DNA of 64,000 bases from Streptomyces sp. Isolate_45. Lineage in GTDB: Bacteria; Actinomycetota; Actinomycetes; Streptomycetales; Streptomycetaceae. The DNA lies in contig NZ_JANFAK020000010.1 in NCBI RefSeq assembly GCF_024721315.2, positions 1 through 64,000 on the forward strand. Reading direction: 5' to 3'. Below are positions 52,119 to 64,000 of the stretch, one piece after another (within the stretch, counting starts at the first letter, position 1; each line of letters opens with the position of its first letter). The notes beneath the pieces are model-generated. The model worked only from the letters and a program-made list of their open reading frames with translations. It ran no database searches and was not told the origin of the DNA. The position numbers were made by a program, and so were the translations under genes.

Positions 52119-53294
52119 GTGACCCCCTCGCTCCGCTTCGTCGTCCGCCTCCTGCTGCCGTGCCTGCTCGCGGTGGCCGGGTGCACGGCGCCCGCCCCGG
52201 CCGGCGTCGACGGGCGGGACGTGCGGCGGGCCGTCGCCGACTGGTCCGCCGCCCCGCCCGCACGGCTCGCCGGGATCCCGCTGGAGGGCTGGGCGTACGA
52301 GGTCACCTCGATCCGGCGGGACGGCGCCCGGGCCACCGCGCTCGCCCGGCTGCGCTACGGCCTCACCGGCCACGACGGCGCCCCCACCGAGGCGGACCGC
52401 GAGGTCCGGCTCACCCGGGGCCCGGCCGGCTGGCGGGTCGACGGCGACGGGCCCGCGCCCGGGGCGCTGCCGCAGCTGTGGGACCAGGGCGAACCGCTGG
52501 TGGCGCGGGGCGCGCACACGCTGGTCCTCGGGGTCGGGCAGAGCCCGCGGACCCTGTCGGACATCGCCGCGGAGGCCGACCGGGCCGTGCCCGCCGTGAG
52601 CTCCGCCTGGCCGGGGAAGTGGGCCGGGCGGGTGGTGGTGCTGGTCCCCGGCACCCTGGACGCCATGGCCGCCCTGCTGGGCCGGCCGGCCGACGCCTAC
52701 CGGGGCCTGGGAGCCGTCACCACGGGCCGTACCGGGACCGGCCCGGCCCCCGCCGACCGGGTCGTCGTCAACCCGGAGGGGTACGCGCAACTGTCCGAGC
52801 GGGGGCGGCGGATCCTGCTGACCCACGAGACCACCCACGTCGCGACCCGCGCCGCGACCACCGCCAGGACCCCGCTGTGGCTGTCCGAGGGCTTCGCCGA
52901 CTGGGTGGCGTACCGCGACACCGGGCTGAGCCCCGCCGAGGCCGCGCCCGCCCTCGGTCGGGCCGTGCGGAGCGGCGAGGTCCCCGCCGAGCTCCCCCCG
53001 GACGAGGCCTTCTCCTTCGGCGGCGACCCGGAAGCACAGGCCAGGGCGTACGAGGGGGCCTGGCTGGCCTGCCGACTCGTCGCGGACAAGTGGGGCGGGG
53101 CCGCGCTGACCGCGCTGTACGAACGGGCCGGGCGCGAACCGCTCCCGACCGCGACGGCCGAGACCGTCGGGGGAGACCCGGCCGGCCTGACCACCGCCTG
53201 GCAGGCGGCGCTGCGCACGGAACTCGGCCGGGACGCGGCCGCCGGCGGCGGGCCGGGCGCGGCGGACCCGCCCCGGACGAGTCCGGTACTTTGA
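52119..53294 (+). CDS. HExxH-type metallopeptidase-like lipoprotein
   Basis: This 391-residue lipoprotein has a lipobox in CLLAVAGC near residue 22. A mixed N-terminal domain precedes a gluzincin-like core: LLTHETTHVATR supplies the HExxH zinc ligands and catalytic Glu, and WLSEGFADWVAY supplies the third ligand. The substrate is unknown; as a surface enzyme beside cell-wall hydrolases it may process wall or secreted proteins. GTG 52119 lacks a clear SD. The next gene follows after 3 nt. Confidence 0.85.
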   Translation: MTPSLRFVVRLLLPCLLAVAGCTAPAPAGVDGRDVRRAVADWSAAPPARLAGIPLEGWAYEVTSIRRDGARATALARLRYGLTGHDGAPTEADREVRLTRGPAGWRVDGDGPAPGALPQLWDQGEPLVARGAHTLVLGVGQSPRTLSDIAAEADRAVPAVSSAWPGKWAGRVVVLVPGTLDAMAALLGRPADAYRGLGAVTTGRTGTGPAPADRVVVNPEGYAQLSERGRRILLTHETTHVATRAATTARTPLWLSEGFADWVAYRDTGLSPAEAAPALGRAVRSGEVPAELPPDEAFSFGGDPEAQARAYEGAWLACRLVADKWGGAALTALYERAGREPLPTATAETVGGDPAGLTTAWQAALRTELGRDAAAGGGPGAADPPRTSPVL

Positions 53295-53297
53295 CCG

Positions 53298-54443
53298 GTG
53301 ATGCACAAGACGCTGATCGTGACCAACGACTTCCCGCCGCGCCCGGGCGGCATCCAGGCCTTCCTGCACAACATGGCGCTGCGCCTGGATCCCGACCGGA
53401 TCGTCGTCTACGCCTCCACCTGGAAGCACGGCGAGGAGGGCCGCGAGGCCACCGCCGCCTTCGACGCGGAACAGCCGTTCCAAGTGGTGCGCGACCGTAC
53501 GACGATGCTGCTGCCGACCCCGCGGGTGACCCGGCGGGCGGTCGGCCTGCTGCGCGAACACGGCTGCGAGTCGGTGTGGTTCGGGGCGGCCGCCCCGCTG
53601 GGCCTGATGGGCCCGGCACTCAGGCGGGCGGGCGCCCGCCGGCTGGTCGCCACCACGCACGGGCACGAGGCCGGCTGGGCCCAACTGCCCGCGGCCCGGC
53701 AACTGCTGCGCCGCATCGGTGAGGGCACGGACACCCTGACCTACCTGGGGGAGTACACGCGCTCGCGGATCGCCTCGGCGGTGACCGACCGGGCGGCGGT
53801 GCGGATGGTGCAACTCCCACCGGGGGTGGACGAGAAGACCTTCCACCCCGGATCCGGCGGCGCCGCGGTACGGGCCCGGCTGGGACTGACGGACCGCCCC
53901 GTGGTGGTGTGCGTCTCCCGGCTGGTCCCGCGCAAGGGGCAGGACACCCTGATCGAGGCGATGCCGCGGATCCTGGCCTCGGTGCCGGACGCGGTGCTGC
54001 TCGTCGTGGGCGGCGGCCCGTACGAGGCGGACCTGCGCAAGCTCGCGGAGTCCACCGGGGTGGCCCGTTCCGTGGTCTTCACCGGTGCCGTGCCGTGGGC
54101 CGAACTCCCGGCCCACTACGGCGCGGGCGACGTGTTCGCGATGCCGTGCCGGACCCGGCGGGGCGGCCTCGACGTCGAAGGGCTCGGCATCGTCTACCTG
54201 GAGGCCTCGGCGACGGGTCTGCCGGTGGTGGCGGGTGACTCCGGCGGAGCCCCGGACGCCGTACTGGACGGGGAGACGGGCTGGGTCGTCCGCGGCGGCT
54301 CCCCCGAGGAGGCGGCCGACCGGATCACGGCCCTGCTCCAGGACCCGGAACTGCGCCGCTCCATGGGCGAGCGGGGCCGGGCCTGGGTCGAGGAGAAGTG
54401 GCGCTGGGACCTGCTGGCGGAGCGGTTGCGCGAGCTGCTGTGA
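53298..54443 (+). CDS. GT4 mannosyltransferase, PimB-like
   Basis: This 381-residue GT-B glycosyltransferase begins with TLIVTNDFPPRPGGIQAFLH, the N-terminus of actinobacterial PimB', which adds the second mannose to phosphatidylinositol mannoside. The donor-binding VCVSRLVPRKGQDTLIEA and the E-x7-E region DVEGLGIVYLEASATGLP are in place. ATG at 53301 is equally possible. It adjoins fadD15 and NlpC/P60 genes, as the mycobacterial pimB' gene does. Streptomycetes do make PIMs, so the role is plausible; exact acceptor specificity is inferred. Confidence 0.88.
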   Translation: MMHKTLIVTNDFPPRPGGIQAFLHNMALRLDPDRIVVYASTWKHGEEGREATAAFDAEQPFQVVRDRTTMLLPTPRVTRRAVGLLREHGCESVWFGAAAPLGLMGPALRRAGARRLVATTHGHEAGWAQLPAARQLLRRIGEGTDTLTYLGEYTRSRIASAVTDRAAVRMVQLPPGVDEKTFHPGSGGAAVRARLGLTDRPVVVCVSRLVPRKGQDTLIEAMPRILASVPDAVLLVVGGGPYEADLRKLAESTGVARSVVFTGAVPWAELPAHYGAGDVFAMPCRTRRGGLDVEGLGIVYLEASATGLPVVAGDSGGAPDAVLDGETGWVVRGGSPEEAADRITALLQDPELRRSMGERGRAWVEEKWRWDLLAERLRELL

Positions 54444-54493
54444 CCGCTGCGGGCGGGTCCCCTTTCCGTGCGGAGGGGGATTATCGCCCGTGA

Positions 54494-58070
<3,577 letters not shown>

Positions 58071-58334
58071 GACTGCTGCTCCTCTGGGCGCCATCGCCAC
58101 CGTGTGGACCGACCGGACGTTACCCACCGGTAGTGGGTTCCGGATAGAGGGAACCGGCCAGATGTTCCGTGCGTCACATTCTGTACATCGTCAGACATTG
58201 CCAGAACGACGCACGCCCGGTATCGGCGATGCCGACAGTAGTCGACCCTGTTTGCGACTAGGAAGTAACCGCAGGTCCGGCAGGCTTCCGGAACCGCTCT
58301 ACCCGTCGGGCCCGGTCGCCCCTAGGGTGTCGGC

Positions 58335-59117
58335 ATGGGTGGCAGCAGGAGTCGTACGAGGGTCCACGTCGTCAGCGACGTCCACGGCAACGTCGAGGCG
58401 CTCGGTCGGGCCAAGGACGGCGCCGACGCCCTGATCTGTCTCGGTGACCTGGTGCTCTTCCTCGACTACGCCGACCACTCGCGCGGCATCTTCCCCGACC
58501 TGTTCGGCGTCGAGAACGCCCACCGCATCGTGGAGCTGCGCACGGCCCGGAAGTTCGGCGAGGCACGCGATTTCGGCCGCCGGCTGTGGGCCGGGCTGGA
58601 CCGGGACCGCCTGATCGAGGAAGCCGTGCGACGCCAGTACGCACAGATGTTCGCGGCCTTCCCCTCCCCGACGTACGCCACCTACGGCAACGTCGACGTC
58701 CCGTCGCTGTGGCCCGAGTACGCGGGCCCCGGCACGACCATCCTCGACGGCCGGCGCGTGGAGATCGGCGGCCGCGTCTTCGGCTTCGTCGGCGGCGGCC
58801 TGCCCTCGCCGATGCGCACGCCCTACGAGGTGTCCGAGGAGGAGTACGCCGCCAAGGTGGAGGCTCTGGGCGAGGTCGACGTGCTGTGCTCGCACATCCC
58901 GCCCGAGGTCCCCGAGCTCTGCTACGACACCGTGGCACGCCGCTTCGAACGCGGCAGCGAGGCCCTGCTGGCCGCGATCCGCCGCACCAAACCGCGGTAC
59001 GCGCTCTTCGGGCACGTCCACCAGCCCCTGGTCCGGCGCATGCGGATCGGCGGCACGGAATGCGTGAACGTGGGCCACTTCGCCTCGACCGGGCGGCCGT
59101 GGGTCCTGGAATGGTGA
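58335..59117 (+). CDS. Calcineurin-like metallophosphoesterase
   Basis: This 260-residue phosphoesterase has the dimetal motifs in order: SDVHGN, LGDLVLF, YGNVDVP, SHIPPEVPE and GHVHQP. The substrate is unknown; cyclic nucleotides or phospholipid headgroups are possible. It has no signal peptide. It is divergent from fadD15, with about 265 nt between the starts holding both promoters, none clearly readable. The SRPBCC gene follows after 126 nt. Confidence 0.9.
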   Translation: MGGSRSRTRVHVVSDVHGNVEALGRAKDGADALICLGDLVLFLDYADHSRGIFPDLFGVENAHRIVELRTARKFGEARDFGRRLWAGLDRDRLIEEAVRRQYAQMFAAFPSPTYATYGNVDVPSLWPEYAGPGTTILDGRRVEIGGRVFGFVGGGLPSPMRTPYEVSEEEYAAKVEALGEVDVLCSHIPPEVPELCYDTVARRFERGSEALLAAIRRTKPRYALFGHVHQPLVRRMRIGGTECVNVGHFASTGRPWVLEW

Positions 59118-59243
59118 ACTCCGCACCGCCCACGAGGTGACGGGAGGTGCTGGAGTGGCCGCACCCACACGCGCGGTAGCCTTCACGCGGCGGCCGGAGG
59201 CCTCCCGCACACTTGTCGAACAGTCCCCGGAGGAGCGACCGCG

Positions 59244-59684
59244 ATGGCGGAACACACCAGCTCAAGCATCACGATCGAAGCCTCGCCGGCCGACGTCATG
59301 GCCGTGATCGCCGACTTCGCCCGCTACCCCGAGTGGACCGGCGAGGTGAAGGAGGCCGAGGTGCTCGCCACCGACGCCGAGGGCCGGGCCGAGAAGGTGC
59401 GCCTGCTGCTCGACGCGGGCGCGATCAAGGACGACCACACCCTCGCCTACTCCTGGAAGGGCTCGGACGAGGTCAGCTGGACGCTGGACAAGTCCCAGAT
59501 GCTGCGCCAGCTCGACGGTTCGTACCGGCTGGCACCGCTGGACGGCGGCCGCCGTACCGAGGTGACCTACCAGCTGACCGTGGACGTCAAGATCCCGATG
59601 CTGGGCATGATCAAGCGCAAGGCGGAGAAGGTCATCATCGACCGCGCGCTGGCGGGCCTGAAGAAGCGCGTCGAATCCGCCTGA
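59244..59684 (+). CDS. SRPBCC (START-like) lipid-binding fold protein
   Basis: This 146-residue protein has the polyketide-cyclase/START fold: SITIEASPADVMAVIADFA, YPEWTGEVKEAEVL, and the C-terminal long helix KVIIDRALAGLKKRVE. Such proteins bind hydrophobic ligands. ATG 59244 has GGAGGAGC upstream. Its mycobacterial counterpart lies near fadD15, as here, so a lipid-related role is plausible but not shown. Confidence 0.9.
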   Translation: MAEHTSSSITIEASPADVMAVIADFARYPEWTGEVKEAEVLATDAEGRAEKVRLLLDAGAIKDDHTLAYSWKGSDEVSWTLDKSQMLRQLDGSYRLAPLDGGRRTEVTYQLTVDVKIPMLGMIKRKAEKVIIDRALAGLKKRVESA

Positions 59685-59893
59685 CCCCGACGGTGACCCG
59701 GCCCCGAACCCGCCGACGCCCTGACGCGCCGCCCGCACGGGGCGCCGCCGGGCGCTCGGCCGGTCGGGCGGCCCGGGCTCCGCGCCGGACTCCGTCCGTC
59801 GGGCCGGCAGGTCGGTGCTACGGCCCGAGGGGCCGGTCCCGTTGCCGGACCATCCCCCCCGGTGGCCTTGCGGCCCCGTGCACGAGGAGAACC

Positions 59894-61036
59894 ATGCCCC
59901 GCACCCTGCTGATCACCGGCCCCGGCGGGGCGGGGCGGACCACCGTCGCCGCCGCGACCGCGCTCGCCGCGGCCCGCGCCGGACAGCGGGTGCTGCTGCT
60001 CTCCGGGGACCCGGCGGCAGACCCCGGTACGGTTCCCGGGGTGCGGTTCGCCGGCATCGACTCCGGCGAGGAGTTCCGCGCCGAGCTCGCCGCCCTCCAG
60101 GAACGCGGAGCCTCCCTCATCGGCATGCTCGGCGGACGCCCGCTCGGCGCCGAGGAACTCACCGAACTGCCCGGCGCCGAACAGTTCGCCCTGCTCCGCG
60201 CCCTGCGCCGGGCCGCCGCCGCACCCGCGACCGACCTCGTCGTCGTGGACATGCCCCCGCTGCACCAGACCGTGACCACCCTCGCCCTCCCCGCGCAGCT
60301 GCGGAGGTACCTGGCCCGGCTGCTGCCCGCCGAACGGCAGGCCGCCCGCGCCCTGCGCCCCGTACTGGCCCAGCTCGCCGGCGTCCCGATGCCCGCCCGG
60401 TGGCTCTACGAGGCCGCCGCCCGCTGGGACGAGGAGCTCGCCGCCGTCCAGGCCGTCGTCGAGGCGGCCGACACGGCCGTCCGCGTCGTCGCCGAGCCCG
60501 GGGCCGCAGCGGACGACGCCCTGCGCACCGGCCTCCTCGGCCTCGCCCTGCACCAGCTGCCCGTCACCGACCTGGTGGCCAACCGGCTCGCCCCCCGGGA
60601 CTCCGCCGACCCCTGGGTCGCGGGCATCGCAGCCCGGCAGGACGAGTACCGCGAGGAGTGGGCCCGGTACCTCCCCGTCGTCGCCCTGCCCCACCCGGGC
60701 CGGGAGCCGCGCGGCTCCGAGCAGCTGGCCGCCCTCGCCGCCGCGGGCCCGCTCGACCCGCCGGCCGCCCCCGGCCGCCCGCACTGGAGCGTCGAGGACC
60801 GGCGGACCGAGGACGGGGTGCTGGTCTGGGCGGTGCCGCTGCCCCGCGCCCGCAAGAGCGAGCTCGACCTGATCCGGCGCGGGGACGAGCTGCTCCTCGC
60901 GGTGGGCCCCCACCGCAGGATCGTTCCGCTGCCCTCGGTGCTGCGCCGCTGCACCGTGTCCGGCGCCGGCCTCACCGACGGCGTGCTCCGCGTCCGCTTC
61001 ACCCCGGACCCGCAGCTGTGGCCACGGGCGCACTGA
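59894..61036 (+). CDS. ArsA/GET3-like ATPase with altered P-loop
   Basis: This 380-residue protein resembles ArsA-family ATPases. The N-terminal deviant Walker A is TGPGGAGRTT, with Arg15 where Lys is standard, and the first signature Lys is also missing (P10). The Walker B-like LVVVDMPPLHQT and a C-terminal alpha-crystallin-like strand region (ELDLIRRGDELLLAVGPHRR) are recognisable. Nucleotide hydrolysis may be weak or lost. ATG 59894 has GAGGAGA upstream. Neighbouring DUF5304 and glkA genes are on the same strand. Arsenic transport is not implied; no ars genes are nearby. Confidence 0.82.
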   Translation: MPRTLLITGPGGAGRTTVAAATALAAARAGQRVLLLSGDPAADPGTVPGVRFAGIDSGEEFRAELAALQERGASLIGMLGGRPLGAEELTELPGAEQFALLRALRRAAAAPATDLVVVDMPPLHQTVTTLALPAQLRRYLARLLPAERQAARALRPVLAQLAGVPMPARWLYEAAARWDEELAAVQAVVEAADTAVRVVAEPGAAADDALRTGLLGLALHQLPVTDLVANRLAPRDSADPWVAGIAARQDEYREEWARYLPVVALPHPGREPRGSEQLAALAAAGPLDPPAAPGRPHWSVEDRRTEDGVLVWAVPLPRARKSELDLIRRGDELLLAVGPHRRIVPLPSVLRRCTVSGAGLTDGVLRVRFTPDPQLWPRAH

Positions 61037-61103
61037 GCGCCGTACCGCCGTTCGGGTAAGGTCGAATGTGGCTGCACCGTACGCCCCGCAAGGAGAGTCC
61101 GCG

Positions 61104-61577
61104 ATGAGCGAGACCGCCGACCGTCCCACCGATGACGACGCCTGGGCGAAGGCCTGCGAGGAGGACCTCGCCGCCGAGCGGGAGCGCCGCCGCGCCGGAC
61201 GCGACGGCGCCGGACCGGGCAACGGAACCGCCGCCGAGGAACTGTTCAAGCTCTTCGAGGCCGTGGCCGAGAAGGTCTCCTCCCTGAACAACCCGCTCGT
61301 CGGCGCCGTCGCACAGGACGCCGTACGCCAGTTCGTCAACCAGGCCAAGACCGCGGCCAAGCCCGTCGTCGAACGCAATCCCGAGGTCTTCGACCACCTC
61401 GCGGCCGCCGGAGCGGAACTCCTCGCCGCCTACCGCTCGGCCGTCGAGGGCCACGAGCGCCGGTGGACGCGGGACGAGCCGACCACCCCGCCGACCCCCC
61501 GCAAGGACGGCGCCCCCGGTCACGGACCCGACGACGACCCCGGAGCCGGCCCGGCCGAGCGGATCGATCTCGACTGA
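61104..61577 (+). CDS. DUF5304-type hypothetical protein
   Basis: This 157-residue protein is acidic at both ends and helical in the middle (AEELFKLFEAVAEKVSSLNN, GAVAQDAVRQFVNQAKTAAKP). The start ATG 61104 has AAGGAGAG. It has no membrane segment or catalytic motif. The gene directly before glkA in S. coelicolor has been discussed in connection with carbon catabolite repression, from memory; this is its positional equivalent. Function remains unknown. Confidence 0.82.
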   Translation: MSETADRPTDDDAWAKACEEDLAAERERRRAGRDGAGPGNGTAAEELFKLFEAVAEKVSSLNNPLVGAVAQDAVRQFVNQAKTAAKPVVERNPEVFDHLAAAGAELLAAYRSAVEGHERRWTRDEPTTPPTPRKDGAPGHGPDDDPGAGPAERIDLD

Positions 61578-61638
61578 TCCTCCGGCCGCCTCGGGTACGG
61601 TGGGCCGTGGCGGGGCTTGACCGGAAACCGAGGGACTA

Positions 61639-62580
61639 ATGGGACTCACCATCGGCGTCGACATCGGCGGCACCAAGATCGCGGCCGGCGTGGTCGACGA
61701 AGAGGGCACCATCCTTGAGACGTACAAGGTGCCCACCCCGCCGACCGCGGACGGGGTGACGGAGGCCATCTGCGCCGCCGTCGCCGAAGTCAGCAGCAAC
61801 CACACCATCGAAGCCGTCGGCATCGGCGCCGCCGGATATGTGGACGACAAGCGCGCGACCGTGCTCTTCGCACCGAACATCCACTGGCGGCACGAGCCGC
61901 TCAAGGACAAGGTCGAGCAGCGCATCGGCCTGCCGGTGGTCGTCGAGAACGACGCGAACTGCGCCGCCTGGGGCGAGTACCGCTTCGGCGCCGGCCAGGG
62001 CCACGAGGACGTCATCTGCATCACGCTCGGCACGGGTCTGGGCGGCGGCATCATCATCGGCAACAAGCTGCGGCGCGGACGCTTCGGCGTCGCGGCCGAG
62101 TTCGGCCACATCCGCGTCGTCCCCGACGGCCTGCTGTGCGGCTGCGGCAGCCAGGGCTGCTGGGAGCAGTACGCCTCCGGCCGCGCCCTCGTCCGCTACG
62201 CCAGGCAGCGCGCCAACGCCACCCCCGAGAACGCGGCGATCCTGCTCGCCCTCGGCGACGGCACCCCCGAGGGCATCGAGGGCAAGCACATCAGCCAGGC
62301 GGCCCGCCAGGGCGACCTGGTGGCCGTCGACTCCTTCCGCGAGCTGGCCCGCTGGGCCGGCGCCGGCCTGGCCGACCTCGCCTCCCTCTTCGACCCGTCG
62401 GCGTTCATCGTCGGCGGCGGCGTCTCCGATGAGGGCGACCTCGTCCTCGACCCGATCCGCAAGTCCTTCAAGCGCTGGCTGATCGGCGGCGCGTGGCGGC
62501 CCCACGCGCAGGTGCTGGCCGCGCAGCTCGGCGGCAAGGCCGGACTCGTCGGCGCGGCCGACCTGGCCCGCCAGGGCTGA
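61639..62580 (+). CDS. glkA: ROK-family glucokinase
   Basis: This 313-residue enzyme phosphorylates glucose and in Streptomyces also mediates carbon catabolite repression. Motifs: phosphate-binding GVDIGGTKIAAGVVD, the catalytic Asp in VVENDANCAAWGE, TLGTGLGGGIIIG, and the ROK zinc site CGCGSQGCWEQYASG. ATG 61639 is preceded by GAGGGA. It has the normal length, and its position matches S. coelicolor glkA. Confidence 0.97.
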   Translation: MGLTIGVDIGGTKIAAGVVDEEGTILETYKVPTPPTADGVTEAICAAVAEVSSNHTIEAVGIGAAGYVDDKRATVLFAPNIHWRHEPLKDKVEQRIGLPVVVENDANCAAWGEYRFGAGQGHEDVICITLGTGLGGGIIIGNKLRRGRFGVAAEFGHIRVVPDGLLCGCGSQGCWEQYASGRALVRYARQRANATPENAAILLALGDGTPEGIEGKHISQAARQGDLVAVDSFRELARWAGAGLADLASLFDPSAFIVGGGVSDEGDLVLDPIRKSFKRWLIGGAWRPHAQVLAAQLGGKAGLVGAADLARQG

Positions 62581-62613
62581 CCCGCCCTTCGTCATGACCG
62601 CCCGTCGCGCCCC

Positions 62614-62643
62614 TTGGGGGAGCGGCGGGCGGCTGCGTATGTT
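62614..62643 (+). promoter_or_regulatory. Promoter giving a leaderless EEP mRNA
   Basis: TTGGGG (62614-62619) and TATGTT (62638-62643) are 18 nt apart. The next suitable start point, 7 nt on, is the A of ATG 62650, which has no Shine-Dalgarno. This fits leaderless transcription, common in Streptomyces. Confidence 0.55.
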
Positions 62644-62649
62644 GCGGGC

Positions 62650-63414
62650 ATGGACCCGACGCCGCACCTGCCGCCCAAGTCCCTTACGGAGCCCGACGGT
62701 TCCGTCGTCATCCGGGTACTCGCCTACAACATCCGCTCACTGCGCGACGACGAGGACGCCCTCGCCCGGGTGATCCGGGCCTGCGAGCCGGACCTGGTCC
62801 TCGCCCAGGAGGCCCCGCGGTTCTTCCGCTGGCGCAAGCACGCGGCCAGGCTGGCCGCGAAGTGCGACCTCGTGGTCCTCGGCGGGGGAGCGACGGCGGC
62901 CGGGCCGCTGCTGCTGTGTTCGCTGCGGGCCCACGTCGAGCGCACCGAGGACGTCCTGCTCCCGCTCACCCCCGGCCGGCACCGGAGGGGATTCGCCACG
63001 GCGGTGGTCCGCTTCGGGGCGGTCCGCCTCGGGGTGATCAGCGCCCACCTGTCGTTGGCCCGGGAGGAGCGGATGCGGCAGGCGGTGATGCTGCTGGACC
63101 GCGTCGGGTCGATGGACGCCCCGTACGTGATCGCCGGGGGCGACGTGAACGAGACCCCGGGCGGGGCCGCCTTCGGCCGACTCGCCGGGGCGCTCCAGGA
63201 CTGCTGGGCGGTCGCTCCCTGGGGCGGTGAGCAGACCTTTCCGGCGGTTCCGGGCGCCGATCGGCGCGTCGACGCGGTCTTCGCCTCCCGGGGGGTGGAG
63301 GTGCTGGCCTGTGGGGTGCCGGCGGGGTTGCCCGGGGTGACGTCCGCCGATCTGGGTGCGGCCACCGATCACCTGCCGGTGCTGGCCGTTCTCCGGCTTC
63401 CGGCCGCGCGGTAG
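62650..63414 (+). CDS. Endonuclease/exonuclease/phosphatase-family protein
   Basis: This 254-residue EEP-fold protein has VLAYNIRSLRDDEDALA with the conserved Asn, LVLAQEAPRFFRW (catalytic Glu), VISAHLSL, GGDVNETPGG (Asp-Asn) and a terminal TDHLPVLA (Asp-His). All active-site residues are kept, so it should be a metal-dependent phosphodiesterase or nuclease. The substrate is unknown. There is no signal peptide. A -10 hexamer 7 nt upstream supports the ATG at 62650 over 62614. Confidence 0.9.
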   Translation: MDPTPHLPPKSLTEPDGSVVIRVLAYNIRSLRDDEDALARVIRACEPDLVLAQEAPRFFRWRKHAARLAAKCDLVVLGGGATAAGPLLLCSLRAHVERTEDVLLPLTPGRHRRGFATAVVRFGAVRLGVISAHLSLAREERMRQAVMLLDRVGSMDAPYVIAGGDVNETPGGAAFGRLAGALQDCWAVAPWGGEQTFPAVPGADRRVDAVFASRGVEVLACGVPAGLPGVTSADLGAATDHLPVLAVLRLPAAR

Positions 63415-63484
63415 GGCGGGTACCGGGCGCTGCGCGGGCCGCTCCCCGCCCCGCCCTCTCGCCGTTTCCCGGGACTGCGCCCCG

Positions 63485-63542
63485 GCCCCCCTTCGGGGGC
63501 TCCGCCCCCGGACCCCGCGCCTCAAAACGCCGGCGGGGCTGG
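63485..63542. repeat. Streptomyces intergenic palindromic repeat
   Basis: The string with CCTTCGGGGGCTCCGCCCCC, then CTCAAAACGCCGGCGGGGC, matches a sequence I recall as scattered in many copies between Streptomyces genes. It contains inverted repeats (GGGGGC-TCC-GCCCCC) and can fold in RNA. It lies after the EEP gene and may help terminate it. Confidence 0.6.
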
Positions 63543-63550
63543 ATGAGGGC

Positions 63551-63584
63551 CCCGCACCCCGCGCCCTCGGGCGCGGGGTGCGGG
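63551..63584. terminator. 16-bp bidirectional hairpin terminator
   Basis: CCCGCACCCCGCGCCC (63551-63566) pairs perfectly with 63569-63584 around a 2-nt loop, between the EEP gene and the convergent membrane-protein gene. Confidence 0.85.
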
Positions 63585-63590
63585 TGAGGG

Positions 63591-64000
63591 TCAGACCACC
63601 GCGCCGCGTCCCGGGTCGTCGTCATCGTCCTCGTCGCCGTGGGCCATGCGGGCCACCAGGGTGGCGAAGCCGCCCAGGAAGCCGCCGATGCCCAGGGTGG
63701 TCAGCCACCAGGTCATGTTCCACTGGAGCAGCACCGCCAGGAGCAGCAGCACCGGGCCGCCGACCACCGCCAGCCACGCGAACTTCGCCGTCGTGTCCGC
63801 GGGCGGGAGGTCCGGTTCCGGAGGAACGAAGTGGCCCTCCTCCGCCGCGCTCAGGTCGTCGTCCTTCGGTTCGGCCGGTGTGTGGTCCCGAGGACCCGTC
63901 CCCGGTCCACCCACACCCACGCCCGGGGCGAAGACCACCGAACTGCCCAGCGGCGGCAGGGGATCCGGGTCGGCTCCCTTGTCCTTGCCCTTGCTCTTTT
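63591..64000 (-). CDS. Small two-TM membrane protein, 5' end cut by the window
   Basis: The frame is open from 63591 to the window edge, so the true start probably lies beyond 64000. The visible N-terminal part is Lys-rich (KSKGKDKGADPDPLPPLG), followed by an acidic/proline-rich linker. Two TM helices (FAWLAVVGGPVLLLLAVLLQ and WWLTTLGIGGFLGGFATLVA) and an acidic tail (HGDEDDDDDPG) complete it. A GTG at 63938 is a possible but weaker start without an SD. I recognise it only as an uncharacterised streptomycete membrane protein. Confidence 0.72.
   Translation of the reverse strand, partial: KSKGKDKGADPDPLPPLGSSVVFAPGVGVGGPGTGPRDHTPAEPKDDDLSAAEEGHFVPPEPDLPPADTTAKFAWLAVVGGPVLLLLAVLLQWNMTWWLTTLGIGGFLGGFATLVARMAHGDEDDDDDPGRGAVV

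Overview
The window is chromosomal DNA from a Streptomyces-type actinomycete. It is very GC-rich, uses many GTG starts, has frequent 4-nt stop/start overlaps (GTGA, ATGA), strong GC hairpins between convergent genes, a SAM-IV riboswitch, an aa3 oxidase with a ctaF subunit and qcrCAB, and a Streptomyces-like cholesterol oxidase. From memory, the backbone order (sucB-lpd-pepA ... cobT/cobU ... pspA ... nadA-erpA ... adoK ... ctaCDF ... ctaE-qcrCAB-trpD ... NlpC/P60 ... pimB-like/fadD15 ... glkA) matches the S. coelicolor SCO2126-SCO2181 region. Its cta/qcr/trpD/NlpC/pimB/fadD15 part also matches a block in Mycobacterium.

Layout. 1-3.6 kb, minus strand: sucB (cut by the window edge), lpd and pepA. 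3.9-10.7 kb, plus strand: a five-gene cassette that is the most unusual part of the window. It has a secreted Agd3-like deacetylase, PelF glycosyltransferase, a 12-TM membrane protein, a spherulin-4/Sph3-like protein and a GH114 lipoprotein. The last four genes are joined by 4-nt overlaps. The gene content mirrors the fungal galactosaminogalactan (GAG) cluster and bacterial Pel systems, so it probably makes and trims an alpha-1,4-linked (N-acetyl)galactosamine exopolysaccharide. 10.7-14.7 kb, minus: a sensor kinase without an adjacent regulator, a rhomboid-like protein and an MprF-like lipid aminoacyltransferase. 14.7-22 kb: cobalamin lower-loop assembly genes (cobT, MBL-cobU fusion, cobS) interrupted by a methyltransferase/DUF3043 pair, pspA-pspAA and a membrane protein. 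22-26 kb: a NarL-type regulator and an RND exporter. 26-33 kb: nadA, erpA, hypothetical proteins, adenosine kinase and a cysteine desulfurase-TusA fusion.

33.5-42.9 kb is the aerobic respiratory block: ctaCDF, an L,D-transpeptidase, a degenerate receiver, then ctaE-qcrCAB, together giving the bc1-aa3 supercomplex. trpD follows. At 44.2 kb a SAM-IV riboswitch with its own terminator/SD-sequestering hairpin and a 6-codon ORF precedes a class V aminotransferase. 46-54.4 kb: a truncated/full-length gene pair, an Lrp-type ligand-binding protein, a rhomboid protease, a zinc ribbon, a NYN-domain protein, two paralogous NlpC/P60 hydrolases, an HExxH lipoprotein and a PimB-like mannosyltransferase. 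54.6-64 kb: a cholesterol oxidase whose 3' end overlaps convergent fadD15, a metallophosphoesterase, an SRPBCC protein, an ArsA-like ATPase with a non-canonical P-loop, DUF5304, glucokinase glkA, an EEP-family protein and the edge of a membrane-protein gene.

Most genes are housekeeping or conserved Streptomyces functions. The polysaccharide cassette, the SAM-IV leader, the palindromic ctaE start region and the CTG-start methyltransferase deserve closest attention. Functions are inferred from motifs, family knowledge and context; no searches were run.
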